Of a stretch of DNA of 64,000 nt, positions 23,815-32,390 are shown piece by piece. The DNA comes from Myxococcus terminator_A (GTDB lineage: Bacteria > Myxococcota > Myxococcia > Myxococcales > Myxococcaceae). Numbering within the stretch: the stretch's first letter is position 1; each line of letters starts with the position of its first letter. A program made the translations under genes and the position numbers. The stretch is from the NCBI GenBank assembly GCA_049194865.1, contig JBLZWL010000022.1:124001-188000 (forward strand), given 5' to 3'. The notes under the pieces were generated by a model. The model ran no database searches, was not told where the DNA came from, and was given only the letters and a program-made list of their open reading frames with translations.

Positions 23815-24999
23815 ATGAAGAACGCGCGAACCGTCGCCGTCTTCGGTCTGCTCATCGCGCTCTCGCTGGCGATGGGCCTGTCCACGAGCCGGGAGGCCCC
23901 CGACTCGCCCGTTCCTTCCGTGGACAACCCGGGCCCCCAGGGCGCACGCGCGCTCTACTTGTTTCTTCGCGAGGGCGGTCGCGCCGTGAGCACACAGCTC
24001 ACCTCGCTGGAGTCGCTCGCCTCCGGGACTCGCACGCTGGTGCTCGCGGCGCCCACGGGCCGGCCCGTGTCGAAGGAAGAAGTGCTCGCCGTGGAGCGCT
24101 TCGTCCAGGAAGGCGGCACCCTGGTGTACCTGTCGACGCGCGAGCTGGGCATGCACCAGGCCGCGCTGGAGACGTGGCTGGGGCTTGAGGAGGGGCCGAT
24201 GCTGCCCGCGAGTGAGCGCGGACTGGCCACGGACCTCGCGGACGCGGGCGGCACCACGCTGGATATCTGGCTTGGCGCGGGCCCCTTCCGCGGACTGACC
24301 GCCCTGCGCGCGTCGCAGGACCGGGGACTGCTCGTGGAGCACCCCGAGGCGGTTCCCCTCGCCGGACTTGGCGGCGCGGTGGCCGTGTGGCGACGCACGA
24401 TGGGCAAGGGAGAGGTCTATGTCCTCGCGGGCGCGGACCTGCTGGAGAATCGTCGTCTGGAGTTGCTGGACAACGCGCGCCTGTGGAACGCCCTCGCGGC
24501 GCGCGGTCCGCTCGTCATCGACGAGTATCACCACCAGCTCGCGCCCCCTCCGCCCCTGTCACGAGGCATCTGGGTCTTCGTCGCGCAGGTGCTCGCGGTG
24601 GGAGGTGTGTATGTCCTTTCCCGTGGCACGCGCTTTGGCGAGCCCAGGCCTGTGCTGATGGAGAGACACCGGTCCGCCCTGGAGTACGTGCGCAGCATGG
24701 GTTGGCTCATGCGCCGCTCGAAGGTGGAGAAGGACCTACTTCCGGAGCTGGACCGGGCACTTCGTCAACGGTTGCAGGAGCGCCTGGGAGTCTCCCCGGC
24801 CCTGGACGACGCGGAAGCGGCACGTCAGCTCGAGGAGACCGGCGGAATCCCCGCCTCACACTACCTGGAGGCGAAGGCGGAGCTGACGCGACTGCTCGCG
24901 CAGCCCACCATCCGACCCGCGGACTACGCGCGCGTGGCCCGTCTCTACGCGCACCTGGAGCGCGCGGTGACAGGTCGGGAGTCAGTCCTCCGCGCGTGA
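23815..24999 (+). CDS. DUF4350 domain protein
   Basis: This 394-residue membrane protein has an N-terminal helix (VAVFGLLIALSLAMGLS), an extracytoplasmic DUF4350 domain and a second helix (IWVFVAQVLAVGGVYVLS). The C-terminal cytoplasmic helical region starts FGEPRPVLMERHRSALEYV, which is characteristic of the family. The motif NPGPQGARALYLFLREGGR and the strand VLAAPTGRPVSKEEVLAVERF resemble a GATase-like or Rossmann-like fold often seen in DUF4350. It is the last gene of the thi-to-DUF4350 run and meets the leftward exopolysaccharide operon at a convergent hairpin. Function is unknown beyond association with MoxR-type modules. Confidence 0.82.
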   Translation: MKNARTVAVFGLLIALSLAMGLSTSREAPDSPVPSVDNPGPQGARALYLFLREGGRAVSTQLTSLESLASGTRTLVLAAPTGRPVSKEEVLAVERFVQEGGTLVYLSTRELGMHQAALETWLGLEEGPMLPASERGLATDLADAGGTTLDIWLGAGPFRGLTALRASQDRGLLVEHPEAVPLAGLGGAVAVWRRTMGKGEVYVLAGADLLENRRLELLDNARLWNALAARGPLVIDEYHHQLAPPPPLSRGIWVFVAQVLAVGGVYVLSRGTRFGEPRPVLMERHRSALEYVRSMGWLMRRSKVEKDLLPELDRALRQRLQERLGVSPALDDAEAARQLEETGGIPASHYLEAKAELTRLLAQPTIRPADYARVARLYAHLERAVTGRESVLRA

Positions 25000-25001
25000 A
25001 C

Positions 25002-25048
25002 GCACGCGCGGCGATGACGGGCCCGATGAGCCCCTCACCGCCGCGTGC
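25002..25048. terminator. Imperfect hairpin between convergent operons, possible bidirectional terminator
   Basis: Arms at 25002-25022 and 25030-25048 pair over most of their length, with a two-base bulge and two mismatches. They lie in the 64-base gap between the DUF4350 stop and the end of the leftward glycosyltransferase gene. There is no T-tract on either side, so intrinsic termination is uncertain. Confidence 0.4.
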
Positions 25049-25063
25049 TTCGTCTCCGTCGAC

Positions 25064-26266
25064 CTAGAGCGTCTTGCCCGCGGCCAGCATCGCCGAACCC
25101 ACGTGGTGGCGAATCTCCTCCACCCGCGCATCCCAGCTCTCGTTGAAGACCTTCTCGGCGCGCTCGCGATCGGGCCCGGGGCCTTCCGCGAGGCACTCGT
25201 CGACCTTCTTCACGAAGTCCTCCGTCGAGGTGGCGATCTTGCACAGCCCCACCTTCCGCACTTCCGGCAGGTCCGTGGACACCACCGGGAGCCCGGAGGC
25301 CAGGTACTCGCGCACCTTGAGCGGGTTGGCGTTCAGCGTGAGCTCGCTGATCTTGAACGGCATCAACGCCACGTCGAAGGCCCGGCTGTAGCCCGGCAGG
25401 TCCGCGTACGACTTGCGGCCCAGCATGTGGATGTTGGGCTCGGCCCGCAGCTTCGAGTCATCACAGTCCGGCGTCGTCTTGCCGATGATGACCACCGAGC
25501 CCTCGGGGTGCGCTCGCGCGGTGGCGATGATGGCTTCCTGGTCCACCCAGTCCGCCACCAGACCGAAGAAGCCGATGACGGGCTTGGGCAGGTTCGCGAT
25601 GTCGTCGGGGATGCGCGTCGTCGCGTCGCACGCCTTCACGAAGTGACGGAAGTCCGTGCCGTGACGCACCAGCACCGTGCGCGGGTTGACGCGGGACTTG
25701 TTCTCCCGCAGGCGCTCCGCGGAGGTGATGCAGATGTCCGCGCGACGCAGCAGCCGGTCCTCCAGCTCCGCGATGTGACGGCCGTTCGTGTCGGCGAAGG
25801 CGGAGAACTCGTCCACGCAGTGGTAGACGACGAACTCCTCGCCCAGCGTGCCCGACACGGGCGCGGACGCGGGCAGGAAGCTCCAGGAGATGGGGCGCTG
25901 GAAGTTCAGCTGCTTCATCGCCCGGCGCACCTGGAGTCGCAGCAGCTCGCGGTTGGCGCCCCGCACCAGCTCATTGCCATAGAACGGAATCGCCAGCGGC
26001 GACAGGACGTGGAGGTTGGGCTCCACCTCGCGCAGGCCCTTCGTGAAGCGCTCCAGCTTGTCGAAGATGCGCTTCACGTCGTGCGCGTTCGCCTTCGGCG
26101 CACGGTTGCCGATGCTGTTCACCCAGAGGACGCGGTTGTCCCGGGAGAGGATCCGCATGATGTGGACCTTCGACAGCGGGTCCCCATCCCAGTCGTTGGA
26201 GAACACCACCAGGTCGCGCCCCCGGAGGGCCCGGCGCGTCAAATCCAAGTCTTCACTGCGCCGCAT
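25064..26266 (-). CDS. Glycosyltransferase of exopolysaccharide operon (GT-B fold, last gene)
   Basis: The 400-residue soluble protein is a GT-B glycosyltransferase that probably adds a sugar to a lipid-linked repeat unit at the inner face of the membrane. Evidence is the C-terminal Rossmann domain: KPVIGFFGLVADWVDQ, VVIIGKTTPDC, NIHMLGRKSYADLPGYSRAFDVALMPFK and the donor-binding LKVREYLASGLPVVSTDLPE. The N-terminal half has VVYHCVDEFSAF, as in GT1/GT4 enzymes with an EPS or TuaH-like role. It is the final gene of a five-gene leftward operon. In M. xanthus a like-ordered operon (exoL-P, from memory) makes spore-coat polysaccharide, where this position would be exoP. Confidence 0.88.
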   Translation of the reverse strand: MRRSEDLDLTRRALRGRDLVVFSNDWDGDPLSKVHIMRILSRDNRVLWVNSIGNRAPKANAHDVKRIFDKLERFTKGLREVEPNLHVLSPLAIPFYGNELVRGANRELLRLQVRRAMKQLNFQRPISWSFLPASAPVSGTLGEEFVVYHCVDEFSAFADTNGRHIAELEDRLLRRADICITSAERLRENKSRVNPRTVLVRHGTDFRHFVKACDATTRIPDDIANLPKPVIGFFGLVADWVDQEAIIATARAHPEGSVVIIGKTTPDCDDSKLRAEPNIHMLGRKSYADLPGYSRAFDVALMPFKISELTLNANPLKVREYLASGLPVVSTDLPEVRKVGLCKIATSTEDFVKKVDECLAEGPGPDRERAEKVFNESWDARVEEIRHHVGSAMLAAGKTL

Positions 26267-26329
26267 CTCTCATCTCTCCTGTGTCGAACATCCTCGCGGT
26301 GTCCCCGCGAGCAAGGTTTGGAACAAAGC

Positions 26330-27391
26330 TCACGCCGCCGGCACCGGCTGCGCTGGCGAAGACCCACGGGACGACAGCGCCTCGTAGAGCTCCAGCAGCA
26401 CGGGCCCCACGTCGGGAGAGGCCACGCGCGCGGGCCCCGCCTCCACCGCCTCGCGAATGCCCGCGGCGAGCGACGCCGCGTCCCCCGCGCGGAACAACCG
26501 GGTCCCCTCCGGCCGCTCACACACGTCGCTGGCCACGCAGGGCACGCCCAGGGCCAGCGCCTCGCGCACGGAGATGGAGTCTCCGTCATGCGTGGTGGGA
26601 CGAAGGAAGACGTCGCTCCGGGCGATGAGCCCCAACGCCGCCGGATGCTCCAGCTCGCCCAGCGGCTCCAGCGAACCCGCCACGCCCAGCTCGCGCGCGT
26701 CGCGGATGAAGTCCTCGGAGTCCGTGCCCGGACCGAACAGCGCTAGACCCACGCCGGGCTGGGACTCCGTCAACAGCCGCAGCGCCCGGAACGCGAGCTT
26801 GCGCCCGTACACCGGTGAAGGATGGTGCGCCATCACCACCAATGGACGACGGCGCGCGCGCGCGGCCTCGACTTGCTCTGGCACCGCGCCCGCCTGCACC
26901 TGCGAGGCGCAGAAGGCCGGGTGGACGAGGATCTTCTCCTCGGAGACGCCGCACGACACGAGCGCGTCGCGCACCGCCGGAGACACCGCGATGATGCGCG
27001 AGTAGCCCGCCAGCGCCACCCGCGCGAAGGCACGCCGTGAAGGCGCCGCCGCGAGGTAGTCCGGCAACAGCCCCGAATGCAGGGTGATGAAGCGGGGGGC
27101 ACGCGCCCCCGGCAGACTGCCCACCGCCGCCGCGAGCAGCCAGGCCTTGGGGTTGTTCCCGCTGGTGTGGACATGCACCGTCCACCCCGAGACGAGAAAC
27201 CCGGTCAGCCTGAGGCCGAAGTGCGCGGGGCTTCGCATCGGAAGTACGTCCGGAACCGGCCGGCCGCCCTTCCCGATGTCCAGCACCTTCGCTTCGACCC
27301 CACGGCTGCGCAGGAAGCGGTGAAGTTGTTGAACGTGAATCGCCACGCCACCGAAAGGCGGCGGATGGTCGCCAACCAGGAGCACGCGCAT
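26330..27391 (-). CDS. Glycosyltransferase family 4 protein of exopolysaccharide operon
   Basis: A 353-residue GT4-type enzyme. The N-terminal GDHPPPFGGVAIHVQQL is the usual glycine-rich acceptor-side signature. Others are IIAVSPAVRDALVSCGV, VHPAFCASQ, and the donor-binding SDVFLRPTTHDGDSISVREALALG containing the E-x7-E-like acids (pieces SDVFLRPT and SISVREALALG). It should transfer a nucleotide-sugar residue onto the growing lipid-linked oligosaccharide in the cytoplasm. The next gene upstream is an acyltransferase with an eight-base gap, so they are co-translated or nearly so. Sugar specificity cannot be read. The corresponding position in the M. xanthus operon would be exoO, as I recall. 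Confidence 0.9.
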   Translation of the reverse strand: MRVLLVGDHPPPFGGVAIHVQQLHRFLRSRGVEAKVLDIGKGGRPVPDVLPMRSPAHFGLRLTGFLVSGWTVHVHTSGNNPKAWLLAAAVGSLPGARAPRFITLHSGLLPDYLAAAPSRRAFARVALAGYSRIIAVSPAVRDALVSCGVSEEKILVHPAFCASQVQAGAVPEQVEAARARRRPLVVMAHHPSPVYGRKLAFRALRLLTESQPGVGLALFGPGTDSEDFIRDARELGVAGSLEPLGELEHPAALGLIARSDVFLRPTTHDGDSISVREALALGVPCVASDVCERPEGTRLFRAGDAASLAAGIREAVEAGPARVASPDVGPVLLELYEALSSRGSSPAQPVPAA

Positions 27392-27399
27392 GAGGAGCC

Positions 27400-27918
27400 C
27401 TATCGCGGCACGGACGCCGAGGGAGGCACCGCCGCCAGGGGTGAGCGCCGGGGCAACAGCCCCATCTCCCGCTGATACGTGGTGAGCGGATCAGGATCCT
27501 GCCGGATGACCCGCGCCGGAATGCCCGCCACCACGGTGCCCGGCGCCACGTCCTTCAGCACCACGGCGTTGGCCCCGATGACGGCGAAGTCGCCGATCTG
27601 GATGTTGCCGAGAATCTTGGCGCCCGCGCCGACCCGCACGTAGTCACCAATCATGGGAGCACCCTCGAGTCCCGAGCGCCCGCCAATCGTCACCTGCTGG
27701 GAGATGAGGCAGTGCCGGCCAATCTTCGCCGCCTTGTGGATGACGACGCCGATACCGCCGTAACCCAGCTGCGTCCCCTCGCCGATGTCGGCCTCGTCCG
27801 GAACGTAGGAACTGTGAAGGTAGTAGATGGCCTTGCGCAGCAAGGCAGGGAGCAAGGGAACTCCCTTCAACCGCAGGCCGCGAGCCACCCGGTACAACGT
27901 CATCGCATCGACACCCAT
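27400..27918 (-). CDS. Serine O-acetyltransferase-like left-handed beta-helix acyltransferase
   Basis: The ATG at 27918 follows a strong GGGAGG site and gives 172 residues, so a longer frame to 27975 is rejected. The C-terminal half is a left-handed beta helix built from hexapeptides: IGEGTQLGYGGIGVVIHKAA is the typical CysE-type opening (here IGEGTQLGYGG), followed by CLISQQVTIGG, GAKILGNIQIGDFAVIGANA and VVAGIPARVIRQ. The enzyme probably transfers an acetyl group from acetyl-CoA to a sugar hydroxyl of the polysaccharide repeat rather than to serine. Its location between the flippase and the glycosyltransferases supports a sugar substrate. The matching position in M. xanthus would be exoN. 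Confidence 0.88.
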   Translation of the reverse strand: MGVDAMTLYRVARGLRLKGVPLLPALLRKAIYYLHSSYVPDEADIGEGTQLGYGGIGVVIHKAAKIGRHCLISQQVTIGGRSGLEGAPMIGDYVRVGAGAKILGNIQIGDFAVIGANAVVLKDVAPGTVVAGIPARVIRQDPDPLTTYQREMGLLPRRSPLAAVPPSASVPR

Positions 27919-28011
27919 CCACGCCTCCCTGACCCAACCGCGCGACGGGGAGGAACCTAGGTACCGCCTCCCCAAGTGGGAAGTAGGCCCTCGGGTGCCC
28001 CCCTGATTTCT

Positions 28012-29532
28012 TCAGACCGTCCTGCGAGGCCGCAGCCCCGCGAGCACCGTGAGCGGCCGGACGCCCGCGGCGTACAGCACCCCCACGTAGCCCACGACGA
28101 ACAGCACCCCGGCCACCGCCAACGGCAACACCCGCCAGAAGAAGCCCGTGGGCAGCTGCATCCAGGCGCCCTGCGCGCCCGCCCTCAGCAGGAACACCGC
28201 CAGGCCCGCCGCCACCGCCGCGACCGAGGAACGCCCCAGCGCCTGCCACGGGATGATGTCCACCAGTCGGAGCTGACGTCGCGGAGTGGACAGCGCCGCG
28301 GGCACGCGGACGAGCAACATCGCCTTGCCCACCACCTCCGCCACCGCCCAGGAGCCGATGCCTCCCATCAACCCCAGGTGCTTCACCCCAAGGATGACCA
28401 GCGGCACCGTCACCGCCGCCTTCACCGCATAGGAGACGAAGATGGCCCGAGTCAGCCCGCGAGCCCGCAGCGTCCCATCCATGGGGAGGATGGAGAGCAC
28501 CACGCCCAGCACGCTGACGCGGAAGACCGGCACCGCGGGCAGGAACTTCTCGCCGAACATGGCTCCGATGAACTCCGGCGCCGCCGCGAAGAGGAACGCC
28601 GCGAAGGGAAGAAAGACATACGACAGCTTCCCGGCCGCCTCACGGAACGCCTCCACGCCCTCTTCCAGCCGGCCCTCGCGCTCCAGCTCACCCAGGCGCA
28701 CCATCAGCACCTCGCTGGTGGGCGTGTAGAGCAGGTCCACCACCGGAAGCTGGAAACACCCCACCCGGTACAACGCATACAGCGCCGGCGCCACCGCGCC
28801 CGCAACCGCATACAGGTGAGCGTTCTGTTGAGGAATGGCCAGCAGCATGGCCGCGCCAAACGGCGCCGCGTACGCGAGCTGCGCGCGAAACAGCGGCCCG
28901 CTCGCCAGCGGCCCCGTGACACCGCGCAGCGAGACGACCCAGGTCGCCACGAACCGCAGCGCCGCGAAGACAGCCACCGCCACCATCATCCCATGCAGCG
29001 AGGCGCCCAGCAGCGGAGGCACCACCATCACCGCCGCGCGCACCGCGTCTGAAATCAGATACACGCCCGCCGACGCGCGCGTGCGCCCCTGCGCCGTGAG
29101 CGACACCTCCAACGGGAAGCTGCCCAGCAGGAACGCGGTGTACGCCGCGAGCGACACCCGGTACTCGAGCAGCGCCGGATTGGAGAACCACGCCGCCACC
29201 GGGCCCAGCAGGACATACACAAGCAACGCGCCGACCAGGCCCGCTCCGGACATGAACAACAGCGTCTGTCCCAGGTACGGCCGCTTCTCGCCGGTGCGCG
29301 GCAGGAAGTAATACAGGCTCTGCACCACGCCAAACGGCAGCACGTAATACAGCGTCGTGGCGATGAGGAAGAGCTGGTAATAAGTACCGTACTCGTCCAG
29401 GTGCAGCACCCGAGCGAGCACGAGTGGAATGGACAGCGTCAGCCCGGCGGTGAACAGCCGGGCCAACACCAGGGGGCCGGCGCGTCCGAGGAATGAACTC
29501 CCGGACGCAGCCGACGAGGCACCTCCGCTCAC
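28012..29532 (-). CDS. Wzx-type polysaccharide flippase
   Basis: This 506-residue polytopic inner-membrane protein moves lipid-linked oligosaccharide repeat units to the periplasmic face for polymerisation. It has around 12-14 hydrophobic helices, opening with GPLVLARLFTAGLTLSIPLVLARVL and the family's EYGTYYQLFLIATTLY (given here in pieces). A central part, KLSYVFLPFAAFLFAAAPE, corresponds to the usual MOP-superfamily half. The start is a GTG that overlaps the stop of the upstream deacetylase by four bases (GTGA), so the two are translationally coupled. A Wzy polymerase and Wzc-like kinase are not in the window and must be encoded elsewhere. The matching position in the recalled M. xanthus operon is exoM. 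Confidence 0.9.
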   Translation of the reverse strand: MSGGASSAASGSSFLGRAGPLVLARLFTAGLTLSIPLVLARVLHLDEYGTYYQLFLIATTLYYVLPFGVVQSLYYFLPRTGEKRPYLGQTLLFMSGAGLVGALLVYVLLGPVAAWFSNPALLEYRVSLAAYTAFLLGSFPLEVSLTAQGRTRASAGVYLISDAVRAAVMVVPPLLGASLHGMMVAVAVFAALRFVATWVVSLRGVTGPLASGPLFRAQLAYAAPFGAAMLLAIPQQNAHLYAVAGAVAPALYALYRVGCFQLPVVDLLYTPTSEVLMVRLGELEREGRLEEGVEAFREAAGKLSYVFLPFAAFLFAAAPEFIGAMFGEKFLPAVPVFRVSVLGVVLSILPMDGTLRARGLTRAIFVSYAVKAAVTVPLVILGVKHLGLMGGIGSWAVAEVVGKAMLLVRVPAALSTPRRQLRLVDIIPWQALGRSSVAAVAAGLAVFLLRAGAQGAWMQLPTGFFWRVLPLAVAGVLFVVGYVGVLYAAGVRPLTVLAGLRPRRTV

Positions 29533-30710
29533 GGAGCCTCCTTCAAGGGCGCCCCCGTTGGCGTGACCAACACGTTGCCCAACAAGCCCTCACGAAAAGA
29601 GTGCGGCCTCCTGCCCGGCACCGGGTGGCTCATGCCGAGCAACCCGAAGCAATCATCCAACTGGCACCCGGTGAGCGGCGACGAGTAGTCCCCCAACATG
29701 CCCAGGCTGAAGTTCTCCCACAGCACCTTGCGCTTGAGGGTGAACGGGTCGCCACCAATCCGGTTGGGCATGTCCTCCGTCGTGACGCCCGAGCGGAAGC
29801 CGTGCGCCGCCAGCACGCGGATGACCTCGTCGGAGTACCACCCGTTGCAGTACGCGAAGTCGCGCACCTGGATGCCCACCTCCGCTTCGATGGTCCGCTT
29901 GGACTCGAGAATCTCCTGCTCCACCACTTCCTGCGGCTCCAGCGTCAGCACCGTGTGCCCCAGCGTGTGCGCGCCGAACTCGAAGCCGTCGCGCGCCATG
30001 CGGCGCACCTCGTCCCAGTTCATGACGTCGCCCTGCTCCGGCACCAGGTCCTGCCCGCCCCCCAGCTGCTGCTCCAGCGCATCGATGATGGACGTCAGCA
30101 CCCGCGTGGGGTGCTCGCCGATGAAGTCATCGAGCGCGGCCGACACCGTCTTCTGTCCGGAGAGGATGGGGCCGAGCAGCTCCATCGACGCCTCCGGCAG
30201 CGCCGCGTACACCGGATGGTAGTGCCGCTCCTGCGCTCGGCGCAGCAGGTGGAACAGGCGGTCATGATTGAACCGCCGCTTCGTGCCGATGAACGCCGTC
30301 GGCAGGTAGGTGATGGCCGGAATGCCCATCTGCTTCAGGATGGGATACGCGTACCGGTAGACGTCCCGGTAGCCATCGTCGAAGGTGATGACGCACAAAT
30401 CCTTCTTCGCCACCCTCCGCCCCGACATCACATCCACCGCGTCGCCAATCGACGCCAGCTCGAAGCCGGCCGCCGAGGCCTCCTCGAGATGTCGTCGGAA
30501 CGTCTCCTGGCTGATGAGCAACCCGGGGATGGAGCGCTGGAGCTCCCCCGTGAAGTCGCTCACCACGCGGTGATAACTCACGATGAGGATGCGCCGGCCG
30601 CCCGACTGCACCCTCCGATAAGCCGCCATCGCCCTGCGCATTCCACTGTAGTGCAGCACGCCAGCGGCCGCCGCCTTGACCGCCCTCCGCAAGACCCTCG
30701 CCGTCGCCAT
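29529..30710 (-). CDS. Polysaccharide deacetylase family protein, first gene of exopolysaccharide operon
   Basis: The ATG at 30710 follows GGAGGGG and replaces a much longer frame running into noncoding DNA. The 393-residue product carries a NodB-type (carbohydrate esterase 4) domain: VSYHRVV, then CVITFDDGYRDVY with the catalytic Asp pair, and GAHTLGHTVL holding the metal-binding His-x3-His. It should remove N-acetyl groups from amino sugars. No clean signal peptide is present, although an N-terminal basic/hydrophobic stretch (RRAVKAAAAGVLHYSG) could be membrane-associated. As first gene behind a sigma-54 promoter it leads the five-gene operon. It corresponds to exoL in the recalled M. xanthus spore-coat locus. 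Confidence 0.9.
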   Translation of the reverse strand: MATARVLRRAVKAAAAGVLHYSGMRRAMAAYRRVQSGGRRILIVSYHRVVSDFTGELQRSIPGLLISQETFRRHLEEASAAGFELASIGDAVDVMSGRRVAKKDLCVITFDDGYRDVYRYAYPILKQMGIPAITYLPTAFIGTKRRFNHDRLFHLLRRAQERHYHPVYAALPEASMELLGPILSGQKTVSAALDDFIGEHPTRVLTSIIDALEQQLGGGQDLVPEQGDVMNWDEVRRMARDGFEFGAHTLGHTVLTLEPQEVVEQEILESKRTIEAEVGIQVRDFAYCNGWYSDEVIRVLAAHGFRSGVTTEDMPNRIGGDPFTLKRKVLWENFSLGMLGDYSSPLTGCQLDDCFGLLGMSHPVPGRRPHSFREGLLGNVLVTPTGAPLKEAP

Positions 30711-31032
30711 CACGCCCCTCCGCGGAAAAGCTTCCCCTGGCCCACGTTCCCCAACGGGAACTCCCAAACTCGCGCGAGGGGGTATTGCAGGCGGGATGCC
30801 ACACCCGAATCCTGGCCGAAACCATCTCTCCAGAGGGGGATCCCGGCGGTACGGGGCACGTGGCCACCGGTGGACACGACACATGGTGCAAAATCGACGG
30901 CCCCCACGGGCACACGATGCCCCACCCATTGGAAAAACTTTCCTGTCTTCAGGCCCGCTCCGTCCCTGCCCGGCCAGCCACCCGGGTTTCACTGGATGAC
31001 AGTCGGGATTCCGGCTACGAACCGGCTTCCCG
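30711..31032. other. Divergent intergenic region between the exopolysaccharide and ccm operons
   Basis: This 322-base gap separates the deacetylase gene (leftward) from ccmA (rightward). It contains a sigma-54-type promoter for the leftward operon at 30784-30801. About 60-90 bases upstream of that promoter is a 10-base palindrome CCACCGGTGG at 30864-30873, the right sort of place for an enhancer-binding-protein site. I could not pick out a convincing promoter for ccmA. No small gene or RNA is evident. Confidence 0.6.
30784..30801 (-). promoter_or_regulatory. Sigma-54 (RpoN) -24/-12 promoter for the exopolysaccharide operon
   Basis: On the minus strand the sequence reads TGGCAT-CCCGC-CTGCA followed by AT. 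The invariant GG and GC are 10 bases apart, as required, and most consensus positions of TGGCAYRNNNNTTGCW are met. Transcription would begin near 30775, leaving a leader of about 65 bases before the deacetylase start at 30710. Sigma-54 control needs an NtrC-type activator and fits developmental regulation of a myxobacterial spore-coat polysaccharide operon. I recall, without being able to check, that the M. xanthus counterpart is a target of such an activator. Confidence 0.75.
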
Positions 31033-31689
31033 ATGCCTTCCCTCTCCGCTCCGGCGCTCGCGTTGCACGACGTCAGCAAGCGTTATGGGCGCCGCTGGGC
31101 GCTGGCGCGCCTGACGTACACGCTCCCCCCAGGGCGCTCGCTGCTGCTCACCGGCCACAACGGCTCCGGCAAGACGACGCTGCTGCGCCTCCTGGCCACC
31201 GCGCTGAGCCCCACCGCCGGACGGGTGGAGGTGCTGGGACGCGACGCCGTGGTGGACCGGGACTCGGTGCGGCGCGACGTGGCGCTCCTGTCCCACGCGA
31301 GCTTCCTCTATGAGGACCTCACCGCGCACCAGAACCTCACCGTGTTGGCGCGCCTGTTGGGCCACCCCTCGCCCAAGGACGGCGCCAGCGCGCTGCTTTC
31401 GCGCGTGGGCCTGGAGAAGCGCTCCGACAACCCCGTGCGTGGCTTCAGCGCGGGCATGCGCAAGCGCCTGGCCATCGCCCGGCTCTTGCTCAAGGCCCCG
31501 AACATCGCGCTCCTCGACGAGCCCTTCGGTGAGTTGGATCCGGCCGGCATCCGCGACATGGAGGGCTTCATCTCGGAGCTGAAGGCGGGCGGCGTCACGG
31601 TGGTGCTGGCCACACACCTGGTGGAACAGGGCATGACGCTGTGCGAGGAGCGCCTGCACCTGCAGGATGGCCGGGCGGTGGCCGCGTGA
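31033..31689 (+). CDS. ccmA: Haem-exporter ABC ATP-binding subunit CcmA
   Basis: CcmA is the ATPase of the CcmABCD complex that loads haem onto CcmE for cytochrome c maturation. The 218-residue protein has Walker A GHNGSGKTT, the ABC signature region FSAGMRKRLAIAR, Walker B NIALLDEPFGELD and the switch His in LATHLVE. A single ATPase domain without fused membrane part, followed at once by CcmB, CcmC and a CcmD-like protein, makes the assignment firm. The gene starts 322 bases from the divergent exopolysaccharide operon. Its stop overlaps the ccmB start. Confidence 0.9.
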   Translation: MPSLSAPALALHDVSKRYGRRWALARLTYTLPPGRSLLLTGHNGSGKTTLLRLLATALSPTAGRVEVLGRDAVVDRDSVRRDVALLSHASFLYEDLTAHQNLTVLARLLGHPSPKDGASALLSRVGLEKRSDNPVRGFSAGMRKRLAIARLLLKAPNIALLDEPFGELDPAGIRDMEGFISELKAGGVTVVLATHLVEQGMTLCEERLHLQDGRAVAA

Positions 31690-32387
31690 GCGCTCCCCGT
31701 CCACGGCCCATCGGCCTCATCGGCGCCACGCTGGCGCTGCTCCGCAAGGACCTGCTCATCGAGTGGCGCACCCGCGCGCGCCTCAACGCCATCATCTTCT
31801 TCGCGCTCGCCACGCTCTTGATGTTCTCCTTCGCGCTGGGTCCGGACACGCGCCAGTTGGAGAAGAACGCGGGCGGCTACTTCTGGCTCGCCATCCTCTT
31901 CGCCAGCGTGCTGGCCATGGGCGAGTCCTTCCGCGTCGAGTCCGAGAACGCCTGCCTGGACGGCATCCGACTGGCCCCCGCGGACCCGCGCGCCATCTAC
32001 CTGTCCAAGGCCCTGGGCAACGCGCTGTTGCTGATCGCCCTGGGAGTCGTGCTGCTCCCCGTCATGGTCGCCCTCTACGGGGTCAAGGTCGTCACCGGCT
32101 TCGTGGACCTGGGAACAGTTCTGCTACTTGGCAGCCTGGCCCTCAGCGCACCGGGGACGGTGTACGCCGCGATTTCCAGCAACGCCCGGGCGCGGGATGT
32201 CCTCCTCCCTCTGCTATTGTTCCCGCTGGTCATCCCTGCCCTGCTGTCCCTGGCCAAGGCGACCTCGCTCGTTCTGCAGGGCGACCCCATGAATCAGTTG
32301 GACTCATGGCTGGGGCTTTTGCTGGGCTTCAATCTGATTTACTGGGGCGTAGGCTTCGTGCTGTTCCCGCGCATCATCGAGGACTGA
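31686..32387 (+). CDS. ccmB: Haem-exporter membrane subunit CcmB
   Basis: The GTG at 31686 overlaps the ccmA stop (GTGA) and gives 233 residues; a longer frame that starts within ccmA is rejected. The product has six hydrophobic helices and the CcmB-like opening ALLRKDLLIEWRTRARLNAI, followed by FALATLLMFSFALGP. The segment ALGNALLLIALGVVLLPVMV, the run LGSLALSAPGTVYAAISSNAR (pieces LGSLALSAP and ISSNAR) and LLFPLVIPALL are typical. It is the permease partner of CcmA in the inner membrane. Confidence 0.92.
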   Translation: MSAPRPRPIGLIGATLALLRKDLLIEWRTRARLNAIIFFALATLLMFSFALGPDTRQLEKNAGGYFWLAILFASVLAMGESFRVESENACLDGIRLAPADPRAIYLSKALGNALLLIALGVVLLPVMVALYGVKVVTGFVDLGTVLLLGSLALSAPGTVYAAISSNARARDVLLPLLLFPLVIPALLSLAKATSLVLQGDPMNQLDSWLGLLLGFNLIYWGVGFVLFPRIIED

Positions 32388-32390
32388 CGG

